DNA of 64,000 nt from Vicinamibacterales bacterium. Its GTDB lineage: Bacteria > Acidobacteriota > Vicinamibacteria > Vicinamibacterales > 2-12-FULL-66-21. The stretch covers positions 1 to 64,000 of the forward strand of contig DASSPH010000097.1 in the NCBI GenBank assembly GCA_035699745.1. The letters run 5' to 3'. Shown here piece by piece: positions 52,433-62,102 of the stretch. The translations under genes were made by a program, and so were the position numbers. How positions within the stretch are numbered: the stretch's first letter is position 1; the number at the start of each line of letters is the position of its first letter. A model generated the notes under the pieces. The model saw nothing but the letters and a program-made list of their open reading frames with translations, did no database searches and was not told where the DNA came from.

Positions 52433-53805
52433 AGTACCTCGTCGAGACGTACGGCTGCCAGATGAACCAGCACGACTCCGAGCGCATGGCCGGACTGCTG
52501 GAGCAGGCCGGCTACGAGCGCACCGGCGACGACCGGGACGCGGACGTCATCGTGATCAATACCTGCAGCGTGCGGGAGAAGGCGGAAGAGAAGCTGTACA
52601 CCCGCCTGGGCGAGATCCGCATGATGGGCGAGGAAGCGGGCTCGCGCCCCGTCGTCGCGGTCGCGGGCTGCGTCGCGCAGCAGGAAGGCGAGAAGCTGCT
52701 CGCGAAGTCCAACGGCCACGTCATCGACGTGCTGATTGGAACGCAGAGTCTGAAGATGCTGCCGCTGCTCGTGTCCGAGGTGCGAGGGTCGAGGGTCGAG
52801 GGTCGGCGGGATCTCGTGGACGTCGGACGGCGGACGTCGGTCGCCGCTGCGCGCGTCGATCTGAATCCGTACGACGACGTGTCGTTCCCGCTCGGGGTCG
52901 CGCGGCGGCAGGACGGGCATCGGGCCTACGTCACCATCATCGAGGGCTGCAACGAGTTCTGCGCGTTCTGCGTAGTGCCGTACACGCGCGGCAAGGAGCG
53001 CATGCGGCCGGCGCGCGACATCGTCGCCGACGTCCGGCACGCTGCCGACACCGGCGCCCGGGAGGTCCAGCTCCTCGGGCAGATCGTCAATCACTACCAG
53101 GCGCCGGACGAGGCGTGCGACTTTGCCGACCTGCTGGCGCGCGTCAGCGACGTGCCGGGCATCGAGCGGATCCGCTTTGCGAGCCCGCATCCACGCCACG
53201 TCACGCCGCGCATGATCGCGGCGCTGCGCGATCTGCCGAAGGTGTGCCGGCATCTCCACCTGCCGGTGCAGAGCGGCTCCACGCGCGTCCTGCAGGCGAT
53301 GCGCCGGCGCCACACACGCGAGGAGTATCTCGGACTGCTGGCGAGGCTGCGCGAGGCCATGCCGGATCTGGCGCTATCGACCGATATGATCGTCGGCTTC
53401 CCGGGCGAGAGCGACGAGGATTTCGAGCAGACGCTCTCGCTCACGGCGGCGGCGCGCTATCACAGCATGTTCTCGTTCAAGTACTCACCGCGTCCCAACA
53501 CCCTCGCGATCAAGCGCCTGCGCGACGACGTGAGCGACGCGGAGAAGACGCGGCGGATCGTCGCGCTGCAGTCGCTGCAGAAGACCATTCAGGGGGAGCT
53601 GTTCGCCGCGGCGATCGGCCGCGTCGAGCGGGTGCTCGTGGACGCCACGAGCCGCCGCCGGGACTGGGAGCTCTCCGGCCGCACGTCCGGCAACACCGTG
53701 GTGAATTTCCCGGGCGACCCGTCGTGGGCAGGCCGGCTCGTCGAGGTTCGCATCACCGGGGCCAATCCCAACAGCCTCCGGGGCGAGGCCATCCATGCTG
53801 ATTGA
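52429..53805 (+). CDS. miaB: tRNA-2-methylthio-N6-isopentenyladenosine synthase MiaB
   Basis: 458 residues. The N-terminal cysteines (YGCQMN, NTCSVRE, AGCVAQ) hold one 4Fe-4S cluster; the radical-SAM cluster is CNEFCAFCVVPYTRG; a TRAM domain ends the protein. It adds a methylthio group to i6A37 of tRNAs. Residues about 118-139 between the two domains are encoded by 7-nt repeat words and are probably an expanded linker. The GTG overlaps the recN stop; the next gene overlaps the 3' end by 11 bp. Confidence 0.95.
52782..52845. repeat. heptamer words inside miaB
   Basis: GCGAGGG, TCGAGGG, TCGAGGG and TCGGCGG are followed after 8 bp by GGACGTC, GGACGGC, GGACGTC and GGTCGCC. The reading frame is kept. 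This is the same 7-nt pattern as the intergenic arrays, here within a coding linker. Confidence 0.7.
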
Positions 53806-54280
53806 AATGACGATCAAGGGGCTGATGGTGGATCCGATCACCAACATGCCCATCATCATCCTGCGCGACAAGGACGGGCATCGCGTGCTGCCCATCTGGG
53901 TCGGCGTGTTCGAGGCCAACGCGATCGCGCTGCAGATCGAGAACGTCACCACGCCGCGGCCGATGACGCACGACCTGCTGAAGAACGTCATCGCCGACCT
54001 GCGCGGGCGCATCGAGAAGATCGTGGTCTCGGACCTGAAGGAGAACACGTTCTTCGCGCTGATTTATCTCAACGTCAACGGGGAAGTGGTGGCGGTCGAC
54101 GCGCGGCCGAGCGACGCCATCGCGCTGGCGCTCCGGGCGCAGGCGCCGATCTTCGTCGACGAGAAGGTCATCGATCACGCCAAGACGGTGGACATCGCGC
54201 CGGAAAAAGGGGAGACCGAGCGGCTCCAGAAGTGGCTCGAGAACCTGGATCCGGACGATTTGGGCAAATACAAGATGTAG
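53795..54280 (+). CDS. bifunctional nuclease domain (DUF151) protein
   Basis: 161 residues of the BFN family, known first from plants as DNase/RNase. The landmarks are RVLPIWVGVFEANAIALQIE and VDARPSDAIALALRAQAPIF. The bacterial function is not settled. The ATG overlaps the miaB coding end by 11 bp, so translation is probably coupled, and a promoter for parA follows. Confidence 0.88.
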   Translation: MLIEMTIKGLMVDPITNMPIIILRDKDGHRVLPIWVGVFEANAIALQIENVTTPRPMTHDLLKNVIADLRGRIEKIVVSDLKENTFFALIYLNVNGEVVAVDARPSDAIALALRAQAPIFVDEKVIDHAKTVDIAPEKGETERLQKWLENLDPDDLGKYKM

Positions 54281-54307
54281 CGGTCGGCGGCGAGACGCAT
54301 TCCATTC

Positions 54308-54336
54308 TTGGTGGTTCAGGGCGCGGGTGTTAAGAT
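54308..54336 (+). promoter_or_regulatory. promoter for parAB
   Basis: TTGGTG (54308-54313) and TAAGAT (54331-54336) are spaced by 17 bp, and TG precedes the -10 by one base. The parA start lies 27 bp downstream. Confidence 0.55.
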
Positions 54337-54362
54337 GCCGACACTGCGCCCCTGATCACCTG

Positions 54363-55121
<759 letters not shown>

Positions 55122-55139
55122 CGTCGAAGGAGATTGCCC

Positions 55140-55964
55140 GTGGCTAAGCGAGGCCTTCCCTCCAGTGTCCGGATGCGCCACGACGAGCATTACGTCGAGG
55201 CGCTGGCGAGTTCCGCCGGTGCGCCGATCGGGCGGCTCGTCAGAATCGACGAAATCGACCCGAACCCGAACCAGCCGCGGCAGGTCATGGGGGACCTGTC
55301 GGAGCTGATGGCGTCGATCGCGGAGAAAGGGATCATCGAGCCGATCATCGTCCGCCAGCGAGGCGGGCGGTTCCAGATCGTCGCCGGCGAGCGGCGCTAC
55401 CAGGCGGCCATCCAGGTCGGTCTGCGCGATGTGCCGATCGTCATCCGCGAAGTGGATGACGACGAGATCATCGAGGTGGCGCTGATCGAGAACATCCAGC
55501 GCAAGGACCTGACGCCGTTCGAAGAGTCGGAGGCGCTGCAGTCGCTGGCCACGCGGTGCGGCTACACGCACGAAGACATGGCGCGCCGGCTGGGGAAGTC
55601 GCGGACGTCGATTACCGAGTCGCTGTCGCTGAACAACATGCCGGACGAGGTCAAAAACCTCTGTCGGCTGGCCGACATTTCCTCCAAGTCCTTGCTTTTA
55701 GAGATAGTTAGGCAAGGCGACCCGCAGAAAATGGTCGCCCTGATCGAGAAAATCTCCGCCGGCGGCGGCGCGACGCGCGAGGCGGTCCGGAAAGAAAAAG
55801 AGGCGGCCAGGCCGAAAGCCGGCCGCCCGAAGCATTACACCTTCAGCTATAAGGCGCCGACCAAGGCGTTCAATCTGCAGCTGCGCTTCACCAAGTCCCG
55901 CGTCGACAAGGACGAAGTGATCGAGGCGCTCCAGGCGATCATTCGAGAGCTGAGAAGTCAGTAG
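55140..55964 (+). CDS. parB: chromosome-partitioning protein ParB
   Basis: 274 residues. The ParB N-domain has NPNQPR, the CTP-binding GERRYQAA and ENIQRKDLTPFEE, then a helix-turn-helix (MARRLGKSRTSITESL) that reads parS. The C-terminus is a dimerisation helix. AAGGAG lies 7 bp before the GTG start. It is likely cotranscribed with parA. No convincing parS was seen in the window. Confidence 0.95.
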   Translation: MAKRGLPSSVRMRHDEHYVEALASSAGAPIGRLVRIDEIDPNPNQPRQVMGDLSELMASIAEKGIIEPIIVRQRGGRFQIVAGERRYQAAIQVGLRDVPIVIREVDDDEIIEVALIENIQRKDLTPFEESEALQSLATRCGYTHEDMARRLGKSRTSITESLSLNNMPDEVKNLCRLADISSKSLLLEIVRQGDPQKMVALIEKISAGGGATREAVRKEKEAARPKAGRPKHYTFSYKAPTKAFNLQLRFTKSRVDKDEVIEALQAIIRELRSQ

Positions 55965-55966
55965 CC

Positions 55967-56124
55967 CAGTTACCAGTTACCAGTTACCGGTTACCGGTTA
56001 CGAGTTACGGCTTACGGGCTGCCGGCTACCGGCTCCCAGCTACCGGCTCCCAGCTACCGGCTACCGGCTACCGCCAACCGAAAAGCCGAGAGCTGAAAGC
56101 TGGGAGCTGGGAGCTGGCAGCTGA
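55967..56124. repeat. heptamer array, two word families (CNGTTAC/CGGCTAC and GAGCTGG)
   Basis: Sixteen 7-nt units drift from CAGTTAC to CGGTTAC to CGGCTAC (55967-56078), followed by five units around GAGCTGG (56090-56124). The second family matches, inverted, the array at 8824-8851. The rest of this 325-bp gap has an AT-rich patch (about 56133-56160) and a DnaA-box sequence, but no gene. Confidence 0.88.
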
Positions 56125-56188
56125 AAGCGGTCTTGGTTAACATAACATACATTATCAGAACCACCGGAAATGCCCCGCAAAACCGGGC

Positions 56189-56197
56189 TGTGGATAA
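56189..56197 (-). promoter_or_regulatory. single DnaA-box sequence
   Basis: The minus strand reads TTATCCACA, an exact DnaA box, 30 bp from an AT-rich patch and downstream of parAB. No second box is nearby, so this is not an origin by itself and could be chance. Confidence 0.3.
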
Positions 56198-56289
56198 TCC
56201 GCGCGGCCGAATTCCGGTGAACGCCCCAGCGCCGCGCCGCCGTTTCCGTTTCCGGCTCCCCGGCCGAACCGGGTTATTCTGACCACACG

Positions 56290-58692
56290 GTGTTCAAAAC
56301 CCTCGACCGGTACGTCATCCGCGAGATCCTGCCGCCGTTCTTCCTGTCGCTGCTCATCTTCACCTTCATCCTCGAGATCCCGCCGACGATGGACTATCTC
56401 GAGGCGCTGGTCGCCAAGGGGGTGACCTGGAGCGTGGCCGCGCGGATCGTCCTGACGCTGGTCCCCCAGGCGCTCGGCTTGACCATCCCGATGGCGCTCC
56501 TGGTCGGCCTGCTGATCGGGCTCGGCCGGATGTCCGGCGACCGCGAGGCGGTGGCGCTGCTGGCCTGCGGCGTCAGTCCGTACCGCCTGCTCCGGCCGGT
56601 GTTCCTGTTCGCCGCCGTCATCGGCGCGGCGCACCTGTACGTGATGATTCGCGCCATTCCCGACGCCAATCAGACCTACCGGCAGATCGTCTACGACGTG
56701 GTGTCGCAGCAGGTCGAGAACGACGTCCGGCCGCAGGTGTTCTTCACCAATTTTCCCAACTGGGTCCTGTACGCGCGCGACATCCCGAAAGCCGGCGGCG
56801 GCTGGAAAGACGTGATGGTTGCCGAGACCGGGCGCCCCGACGGCATGACGGTGCTGTACCTGGCGGCGCGCGGCCGGCTGGTCCTCGATCGGCAGAAACA
56901 GACCGTCACCCTGGTGCTCGAGGACGGCACCCGCTACTCGCGCCGCGGCGACCGCGCGCAGTCGATGGAGACCTACCGCTTCCCGACCGACCTGATGGTC
57001 CAGCTCGATCCGAAGACGGTGTTCTCGGACTCCGGCAAGCTGCTGCGCGGCCTGAACGAGCTGACGATCACCGCGCTCCAGGAGCAGGCGCGCGACAAGC
57101 TGTCGAAGAACACCACCGCCCACCAGGAGATGATGGCGATCCAGCAGAAGTTCTCGTTCCCGGCGGCGTGCGTCGTGTTCGGGATCATCGGCGTCGCCCT
57201 CGGCCTCACGGTCGCCCGCGACGGCAAGCTCGCCGGCTTCGTCGTCGGCATCGCGGTGATCTTCGTGTACTACATCCTGCTGTACCTGGCGGAGTCGGTC
57301 ACCAAGGGGTATTACGCGGGCCCCGACGCCGCGTCGCGGACGCTGCTGGTCGGTCAGCTCGCGCGCTGGGTGCCGAACCTGATTCTGCTGCCCTTCGGCA
57401 TCCTCGCGCTCATCTGGCGCGCGCGCTGGGCGGAGGGGCGGATTCCCTTCCGTTCGATCGTCAAGCTGACGAACGCCGTCAAAGGCTCGATCGCGCGGCG
57501 CCGCGCCGCGGCATCGAGCGCGTCAGCCCCGTCGCCGGCGGCGGCGCCGGGCGCACCGGCCATGGCCAGACGCCGCGGCGTCGTGGTGGTGATCCGCGTG
57601 CCGCGGATCGCCTGGCTGATGCCGACCATCCTCGATCGATACGTCGCCGGGATCTACGTCCGCGCCGTCGCGCTGTCATTCGCCGCGCTGCTCGGCCTCT
57701 TCTACATCGGCACGTTCATCGACAAGACCGACAAGCTGTTCAAGGGGCAGGCGACGCCCGGGATGGTCGTGCAGCTCCTCGGCTACATGACGCCGCAGTT
57801 CGTCTACTTCGTCATTCCGCTGGCGGCGCTGCTCGGCGTCCTGGTGACCTTCGGGCTCCTGAGCCGCTCGAGCGAACTGGCGGTGATGAAGGCCTGCGGC
57901 ATCAGCCTGTATCGCATCGCTGCCCCGCTCCTCGTCCTCTCGCTGGCCTGGAGCGCCGTGCTCTACGGGCTGGAACAGCGCGTCATGGCGCAGGCCAACG
58001 AGAAGGCGGAAGCGCTCGACTCGCGGATCAGGGGACGGCAGCCGCGCACGTCGAATCCCCTCCTGCGCCAATGGGTCGTCGGGCGCGACGGCGCCATCTA
58101 CCACTACACCTACTTCGACCCGCAGCGGCGCTCGCTGCAGAACCTCGAAGTCTACCGTCCCGCCAGGGATGCCTGGCGGCTCGACAGCCAGCTCTTCGCC
58201 CGCAGCGCCACCTTCAAAGGGGACACCTGGCTGGCAACCACCGGCTGGCAGCAGGACTTCACCGGCCAGACCGCGTGGACGGCATTCGCCGAGCGTCCCC
58301 TTCCCCTGGAACCGCCGGATTACTTCGAGACGCTGCAGCCGATTGCCGAGATGATGACCGTCCCGCAGTTGAAGCGCTACATCGACGAGCTCTCCGCCAG
58401 CGGCTTCAACGTCGTCCCGCTCACGATCGACCTGCAGAAGAAGCTCGCCTTTCCCTTCGTGACGGTGGTGATGACGCTGCTGGCGATCCCGTTCGGGATG
58501 ACGGCGGGCAAGCGCGGCACGCTCTACGGCATCGGCATCGGCATCGTCCTGGCGCTCGTCTACTGGATCCTGGGCGGCGCCTTCGCGGCCGTCGGCAAAG
58601 CCGGCATTCTCGGCCCGATCATGGCCGGCTGGGCGCCAAACATCCTCGCCGCCGGCAGCGCGGCGTACCTGCTCCTCACCGCTCGGACGTAG
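56290..58692 (+). CDS. fused LptF-LptG permease for LPS export
   Basis: 800 residues with two YjgP/YjgQ permease copies in one frame. The first (about 1-400) begins FKTLDRYVIREILPPFF; the second (about 444-800) begins MPTILDRYVAGIYVRAVALS. Each has the six-helix plus periplasmic beta-jellyroll plan. An Ala/Pro-rich linker joins them. LptF and LptG are usually separate, forming with LptB2 the pump that lifts LPS. The second copy has an internal ATG at 57619, so separate translation remains possible. A GTG at 56290 starts the frame. Confidence 0.88.
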   Translation: MFKTLDRYVIREILPPFFLSLLIFTFILEIPPTMDYLEALVAKGVTWSVAARIVLTLVPQALGLTIPMALLVGLLIGLGRMSGDREAVALLACGVSPYRLLRPVFLFAAVIGAAHLYVMIRAIPDANQTYRQIVYDVVSQQVENDVRPQVFFTNFPNWVLYARDIPKAGGGWKDVMVAETGRPDGMTVLYLAARGRLVLDRQKQTVTLVLEDGTRYSRRGDRAQSMETYRFPTDLMVQLDPKTVFSDSGKLLRGLNELTITALQEQARDKLSKNTTAHQEMMAIQQKFSFPAACVVFGIIGVALGLTVARDGKLAGFVVGIAVIFVYYILLYLAESVTKGYYAGPDAASRTLLVGQLARWVPNLILLPFGILALIWRARWAEGRIPFRSIVKLTNAVKGSIARRRAAASSASAPSPAAAPGAPAMARRRGVVVVIRVPRIAWLMPTILDRYVAGIYVRAVALSFAALLGLFYIGTFIDKTDKLFKGQATPGMVVQLLGYMTPQFVYFVIPLAALLGVLVTFGLLSRSSELAVMKACGISLYRIAAPLLVLSLAWSAVLYGLEQRVMAQANEKAEALDSRIRGRQPRTSNPLLRQWVVGRDGAIYHYTYFDPQRRSLQNLEVYRPARDAWRLDSQLFARSATFKGDTWLATTGWQQDFTGQTAWTAFAERPLPLEPPDYFETLQPIAEMMTVPQLKRYIDELSASGFNVVPLTIDLQKKLAFPFVTVVMTLLAIPFGMTAGKRGTLYGIGIGIVLALVYWILGGAFAAVGKAGILGPIMAGWAPNILAAGSAAYLLLTART

Positions 58693-58711
58693 GCGGCTGC
58701 GGCCGCGGGCG

Positions 58712-58775
58712 GCTGTCCGCTGTCCGCCCTCCGCTCACCCGCTTACCGCTCACCGCTTGCCGCGTGCCCCTTGCC
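58712..58775. repeat. heptamer array (GCTNNCC)
   Basis: Nine 7-nt units of the form GCTGTCC, GCTCACC, GCTTACC, GCTTGCC follow the LptFG stop, with one 1-nt slip. It borders the GntR operator. Confidence 0.75.
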
Positions 58776-58789
58776 GCTCTTAGCTAGCA

Positions 58790-58813
58790 CACTAGTGAAC
58801 TAGTTGACTAGTC
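58790..58813. promoter_or_regulatory. tandem palindromic operator for the GntR gene
   Basis: Three contiguous perfect 8-bp palindromes, CACTAGTG, AACTAGTT and GACTAGTC, share the ACTAGT core at an 8-bp period. They lie just before an extended -10 (TGCTATGCT, 58814-58822) and 17 bp before the GntR start. A dimeric regulator bound here would cover the promoter. Confidence 0.6.
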
Positions 58814-58822
58814 TGCTATGCT
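58814..58822 (+). promoter_or_regulatory. extended -10 of the GntR gene
   Basis: TGCTATGCT matches TGnTATnnT, immediately after the palindromes. The predicted transcript start is just before the ATG at 58830. Confidence 0.5.
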
Positions 58823-58829
58823 ACCCGCA

Positions 58830-59207
58830 ATGTTCATCGAGCTTCGGACGGACGATCCGCGGCCGGTTTACCGGCAGATCGCGGACGAGGTCCGGCGGGC
58901 GGTGGCGGTGGGGATCCTGAAACCGGGCGAGGGCCTCCCTGCAGCGAGGGAACTGGCGAAGCAGCTGAAGCTGAACGCCAACACCGTCCAGCACGCCTAC
59001 CGCACGCTGGCGCAGGAGGGGATCGTCGAAACGCGGCGCGGGCTCGGCGCGTTCATCGCTGCTGCCCCGCGTCGCGACACCCGGCAGAACCCGTCGGTGA
59101 TCGCCCGCCGGATCGCCGAGCAGGCGCTCCGCGAGGCCTTCCGCCACGGCCTGCTGGCCAGCGACCTGCGGAAGGCGCTCGACGACATCTCCCCGAAAAG
59201 CAGCTGA
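58830..59207 (+). CDS. GntR-family regulator, YtrA type
   Basis: 125 residues. The N-terminal winged helix-turn-helix (VYRQIADEVRRAVAVGILKP, LPAARELAKQLKLNANTVQH) is followed by a short C-terminal helical tail, the YtrA subfamily plan. YtrA regulators usually sit with ABC-transporter genes they repress, but none is here. An ATG at 58818 is in frame but lies within the -10. The palindromes upstream suggest autoregulation. It converges on the PHP gene. Confidence 0.88.
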   Translation: MFIELRTDDPRPVYRQIADEVRRAVAVGILKPGEGLPAARELAKQLKLNANTVQHAYRTLAQEGIVETRRGLGAFIAAAPRRDTRQNPSVIARRIAEQALREAFRHGLLASDLRKALDDISPKSS

Positions 59208-59214
59208 CGGCCGC

Positions 59215-60876
59215 CTACTTGAGCGCGCTCGCCAGCACGCGCAGCACACCCGTCCGGCCGGGTTGGGCGTTGGTGAGATCCACCACGAGGAGGAGCGACG
59301 TCGCCTCCCCTGCGGATCCGGGCGGCGTGCCGATCGGCGCCAGCGACGACACCGGCACCTGGATCGACGTCCCGGCCGGGTCGACGTAGAGCGAGCGGCC
59401 CCACCGGCCGCCCGCCGGCGAGCGCAATTGGACGGAGACGCGCATCGGGCGATCCCCGGCCAGCGACAGATTGATTCCCGTCACCGGCGGCTTGACGTCC
59501 GTCGCCAGCGCGACGAACTGATCGTTGCGCGCTCCATCGGCGAGCTTGAATTCCAGCGTCGCGTCCGTGGCCCCGGTCCGCAGCGTCGCGCTCGACGCCG
59601 GGTCCTTCTCGATCCGCCAGGGAAACGGCGGGATGTTCGCCGCCAGAGGTGCCTCGCTCGCCGCGGGCGGCCGCACTGCCCCGCCGCCCCCGCCGAAGTA
59701 GATCGGGTTCGAAACGATCCACGGCACCGGGGGGTCGCCCGGAACGCCGGCGATGGCGATCTCGGCGTGATACGCGCCCGACCCGCCGGTGACCACATGC
59801 CGCAGTTCGCCGCCGTCGATCGACGTCACCGTGCGGCCGTTGCGGACGAGCGAAATCCGGCTCCCCGGTGGAACCGGCGCGCGGACGACGAGCGTCGCGT
59901 CCGCGTCGCCTGGAAGCTGCGCGCCCATGGCTGCAGTCTGGAATCCGGCTTCGACGCTGAAGTGCAGCAGCGCGGGGGCTGCCTGACTGTCGATCGCCGA
60001 GAACACGCTGCCGGCGCGGATCGCGGTGTAGATCGCGCGCGCATCGGCTGCCGCGTCACCCGAGAGCGGGCGCGGCAGGATGACGCGGTTGCTCAGCGCG
60101 CGGAAGCTCGCCTCGTAGCCGGGGATGCCGACCAGGCCTGCCAGGCTGCGTCCGGGATCCTCCTGGCGGCGCCCGACGCCGCCGTGGGCGTCCGCGGCGG
60201 CGAGCCCGATCGTGCGTCCGGCGGCAAGCAGGGCCGGCCAGCGCGCGCTCAGCGCCGAGGGACGATCGAGGATGCTCGCCAGGGCCGGCCCCTGGCGGAG
60301 CAGATACCCGGCCGCGGCGCGAACGAGCTGACCGCGCGTTTCATCGCGCCACTCGCTATCCAGGTTCAGCCACTCGATTCCGTCCGGATGGACGCTGCTG
60401 CTCCACCGCAGCGCCGGCTTCGGCGAATCGGGATGCGCCGCGATGCCGAACCCGCCAAGCCGCCGCACGTCCTCGGCGACCGCCTCGCCGGCGCCGCCGA
60501 GCGGATACGGCGCGCGCGGCATGTCGATCGCCACGTAATGCCCGTCCGCGGTGCTGATTTCCACCGCGTCGAGGACGAGGACGCCGTCGATGTAGGCCGG
60601 CGGATCCGGCGGCCGCGTGGCGTCGCCGTGGTCGGTCAGGATGATGAACTGCAGCCCGGCGCGCGCCGCCGCGGCGGCGATCTGCCCGCGATCGCCGTGG
60701 CCGTCGGATCGTGTGGTGTGGATGTGAAAGGCGCCCGGCACGGTACGCCGCGCCAGGTCGTCCCACCCGGACGCATCCACGCGGCGCGCGGCCGGCGGCA
60801 TCGCCCACCACAAAAAAAGGACGCCGACTGCCAGGGCAATCAGCGTCCATCTCAGGAGCCGGCGAGTGTTGCGCAC
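59215..60876 (-). CDS. PHP-domain metallohydrolase, CehA/McbA-like, membrane-anchored
   Basis: 553 residues from a GTG. One N-terminal membrane helix (LLRWTLIALAVGVLFLWW) is followed by the PHP metal motifs: FHIHTTRSDGHGD, LTDHGDA, AAHPDSPK and AADAHGG. The CehA/McbA group hydrolyses phosphate or carbamate esters; substrate here is unknown. The C-terminal third is beta-rich with repeated glycine/proline loops. It lies 23 bp after the metK stop. Confidence 0.8.
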   Translation of the reverse strand: MRNTRRLLRWTLIALAVGVLFLWWAMPPAARRVDASGWDDLARRTVPGAFHIHTTRSDGHGDRGQIAAAAARAGLQFIILTDHGDATRPPDPPAYIDGVLVLDAVEISTADGHYVAIDMPRAPYPLGGAGEAVAEDVRRLGGFGIAAHPDSPKPALRWSSSVHPDGIEWLNLDSEWRDETRGQLVRAAAGYLLRQGPALASILDRPSALSARWPALLAAGRTIGLAAADAHGGVGRRQEDPGRSLAGLVGIPGYEASFRALSNRVILPRPLSGDAAADARAIYTAIRAGSVFSAIDSQAAPALLHFSVEAGFQTAAMGAQLPGDADATLVVRAPVPPGSRISLVRNGRTVTSIDGGELRHVVTGGSGAYHAEIAIAGVPGDPPVPWIVSNPIYFGGGGGAVRPPAASEAPLAANIPPFPWRIEKDPASSATLRTGATDATLEFKLADGARNDQFVALATDVKPPVTGINLSLAGDRPMRVSVQLRSPAGGRWGRSLYVDPAGTSIQVPVSSLAPIGTPPGSAGEATSLLLVVDLTNAQPGRTGVLRVLASALK

Positions 60877-60899
60877 CGCGCCGCCGCCAGCCGGGAGCG

Positions 60900-62051
60900 T
60901 TACCGCCCGCCGTCGGCCCGCAGGGCCGCGGCCTTGTCCGTCTTCTCCCAGGTGAACTCCGGCTCGGTGCGGCCGAAGTGGCCGAACGCGGCGGTCTTCT
61001 TGTAGATCGGCCGGCGCAGATCGAGCGACTCGATGATGCCGCGCGGGGTGAGCTTGAAGTGCGCGCGCACCAGCTCGCTGATCCTGTCGTCGGAGATCGT
61101 GCCGGTGCCGTAGGTGTCGATCAGCACCGACACCGGTTCGGCCACGCCGATCGCATACGCCAGCTGCACCATGCAGCGTTCGGCGAGCCCCGCGGCGACG
61201 ACGTTCTTGGCGACGTACCGCGCCATGTAGCACGCCGAGCGATCGACCTTCGTCGGATCCTTGCCCGAGAACGCGCCGCCGCCGTGCGGCGCGGCGCCGC
61301 CGTAGGTGTCGACGATGATCTTGCGCCCGGTGACGCCGGCGTCGCCGTGCGGCCCGCCGACCACGAACCGGCCGGTCGGATTGATGAGCACGCGCGTCTT
61401 CGCGTCCATCATCTCCTTGGGGATCACCTTGCTGACGATCTTCTCGGTGATGTCCTCGCGCAGCGTCTCGTTGGTGACCGTCGGGCTGTGCTGCGTCGAC
61501 ACCACGATGGTGTCGACGCGCACGGGACGGCCGTGGTCGTACTCGATCGACACCTGTGACTTGCCGTCGGGCCGCAGGTAATCCATCGAATGATCGCGCC
61601 GCCGCTCGGACAGCCCGCGGACCAGCTTGTGCGCGAGCATGATCGGCATCGGCATCAGTTCGGGCGTCTCGGTGCAGGCATAGCCGAACATGAGTCCCTG
61701 GTCGCCGGCGCCGCCCGGATCGACGCCCTGGGCGATGTCGGGGGACTGGCCGTGAATCGACGAGAGCACGGCGCACGTCTCGGAGTCGAAGCCGAACTTG
61801 CCGCGGGTGTAGCCGACGTCCCTGATGGTGTCGCGGACGATGCTCGGGAAATCCACGTAACAGCTCGTGGTGATCTCGCCGGCGACGATGGCGAGGCCGG
61901 TGGTGACGAGCGTCTCGCAGGCGACGCGCCCCACCGGGTCCTGCGCGAGAATGGCGTCGAGAATGGAGTCGGAAATCTGGTCGGCGATCTTGTCGGGATG
62001 TCCTTCGGTCACCGATTCCGAGGTAAACAGGTAGCGGCCGTTACGGCTCAT
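60900..62051 (-). CDS. metK: S-adenosylmethionine synthase
   Basis: 383 residues. MetK landmarks are [26 protein letters not shown] (ATP loop), [14 protein letters not shown] and [16 protein letters not shown]. It makes SAM from ATP and methionine. The ATG at 62051 gives the normal N-terminus [13 protein letters not shown]; the frame runs further upstream without conservation. No SAM riboswitch was recognised before it. Confidence 0.97.
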   Translation of the reverse strand: MSRNGRYLFTSESVTEGHPDKIADQISDSILDAILAQDPVGRVACETLVTTGLAIVAGEITTSCYVDFPSIVRDTIRDVGYTRGKFGFDSETCAVLSSIHGQSPDIAQGVDPGGAGDQGLMFGYACTETPELMPMPIMLAHKLVRGLSERRRDHSMDYLRPDGKSQVSIEYDHGRPVRVDTIVVSTQHSPTVTNETLREDITEKIVSKVIPKEMMDAKTRVLINPTGRFVVGGPHGDAGVTGRKIIVDTYGGAAPHGGGAFSGKDPTKVDRSACYMARYVAKNVVAAGLAERCMVQLAYAIGVAEPVSVLIDTYGTGTISDDRISELVRAHFKLTPRGIIESLDLRRPIYKKTAAFGHFGRTEPEFTWEKTDKAAALRADGGR

Positions 62052-62102
62052 GTGCGAATCGAGCTCCTTGCATGATGGCAGAACCTTCGAACTGTACCAC
62101 AA

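Noticed and set aside
56100-56290. replication origin
   Set aside because: Only one DnaA box is present; kept only as a low-confidence site.
58712-58790. tRNA-like hairpin near the GCTNNCC array
   Set aside because: No cloverleaf, T-loop or CCA could be built.
62040-62102. SAM riboswitch before metK
   Set aside because: The short gap shows no SAM riboswitch-like fold.
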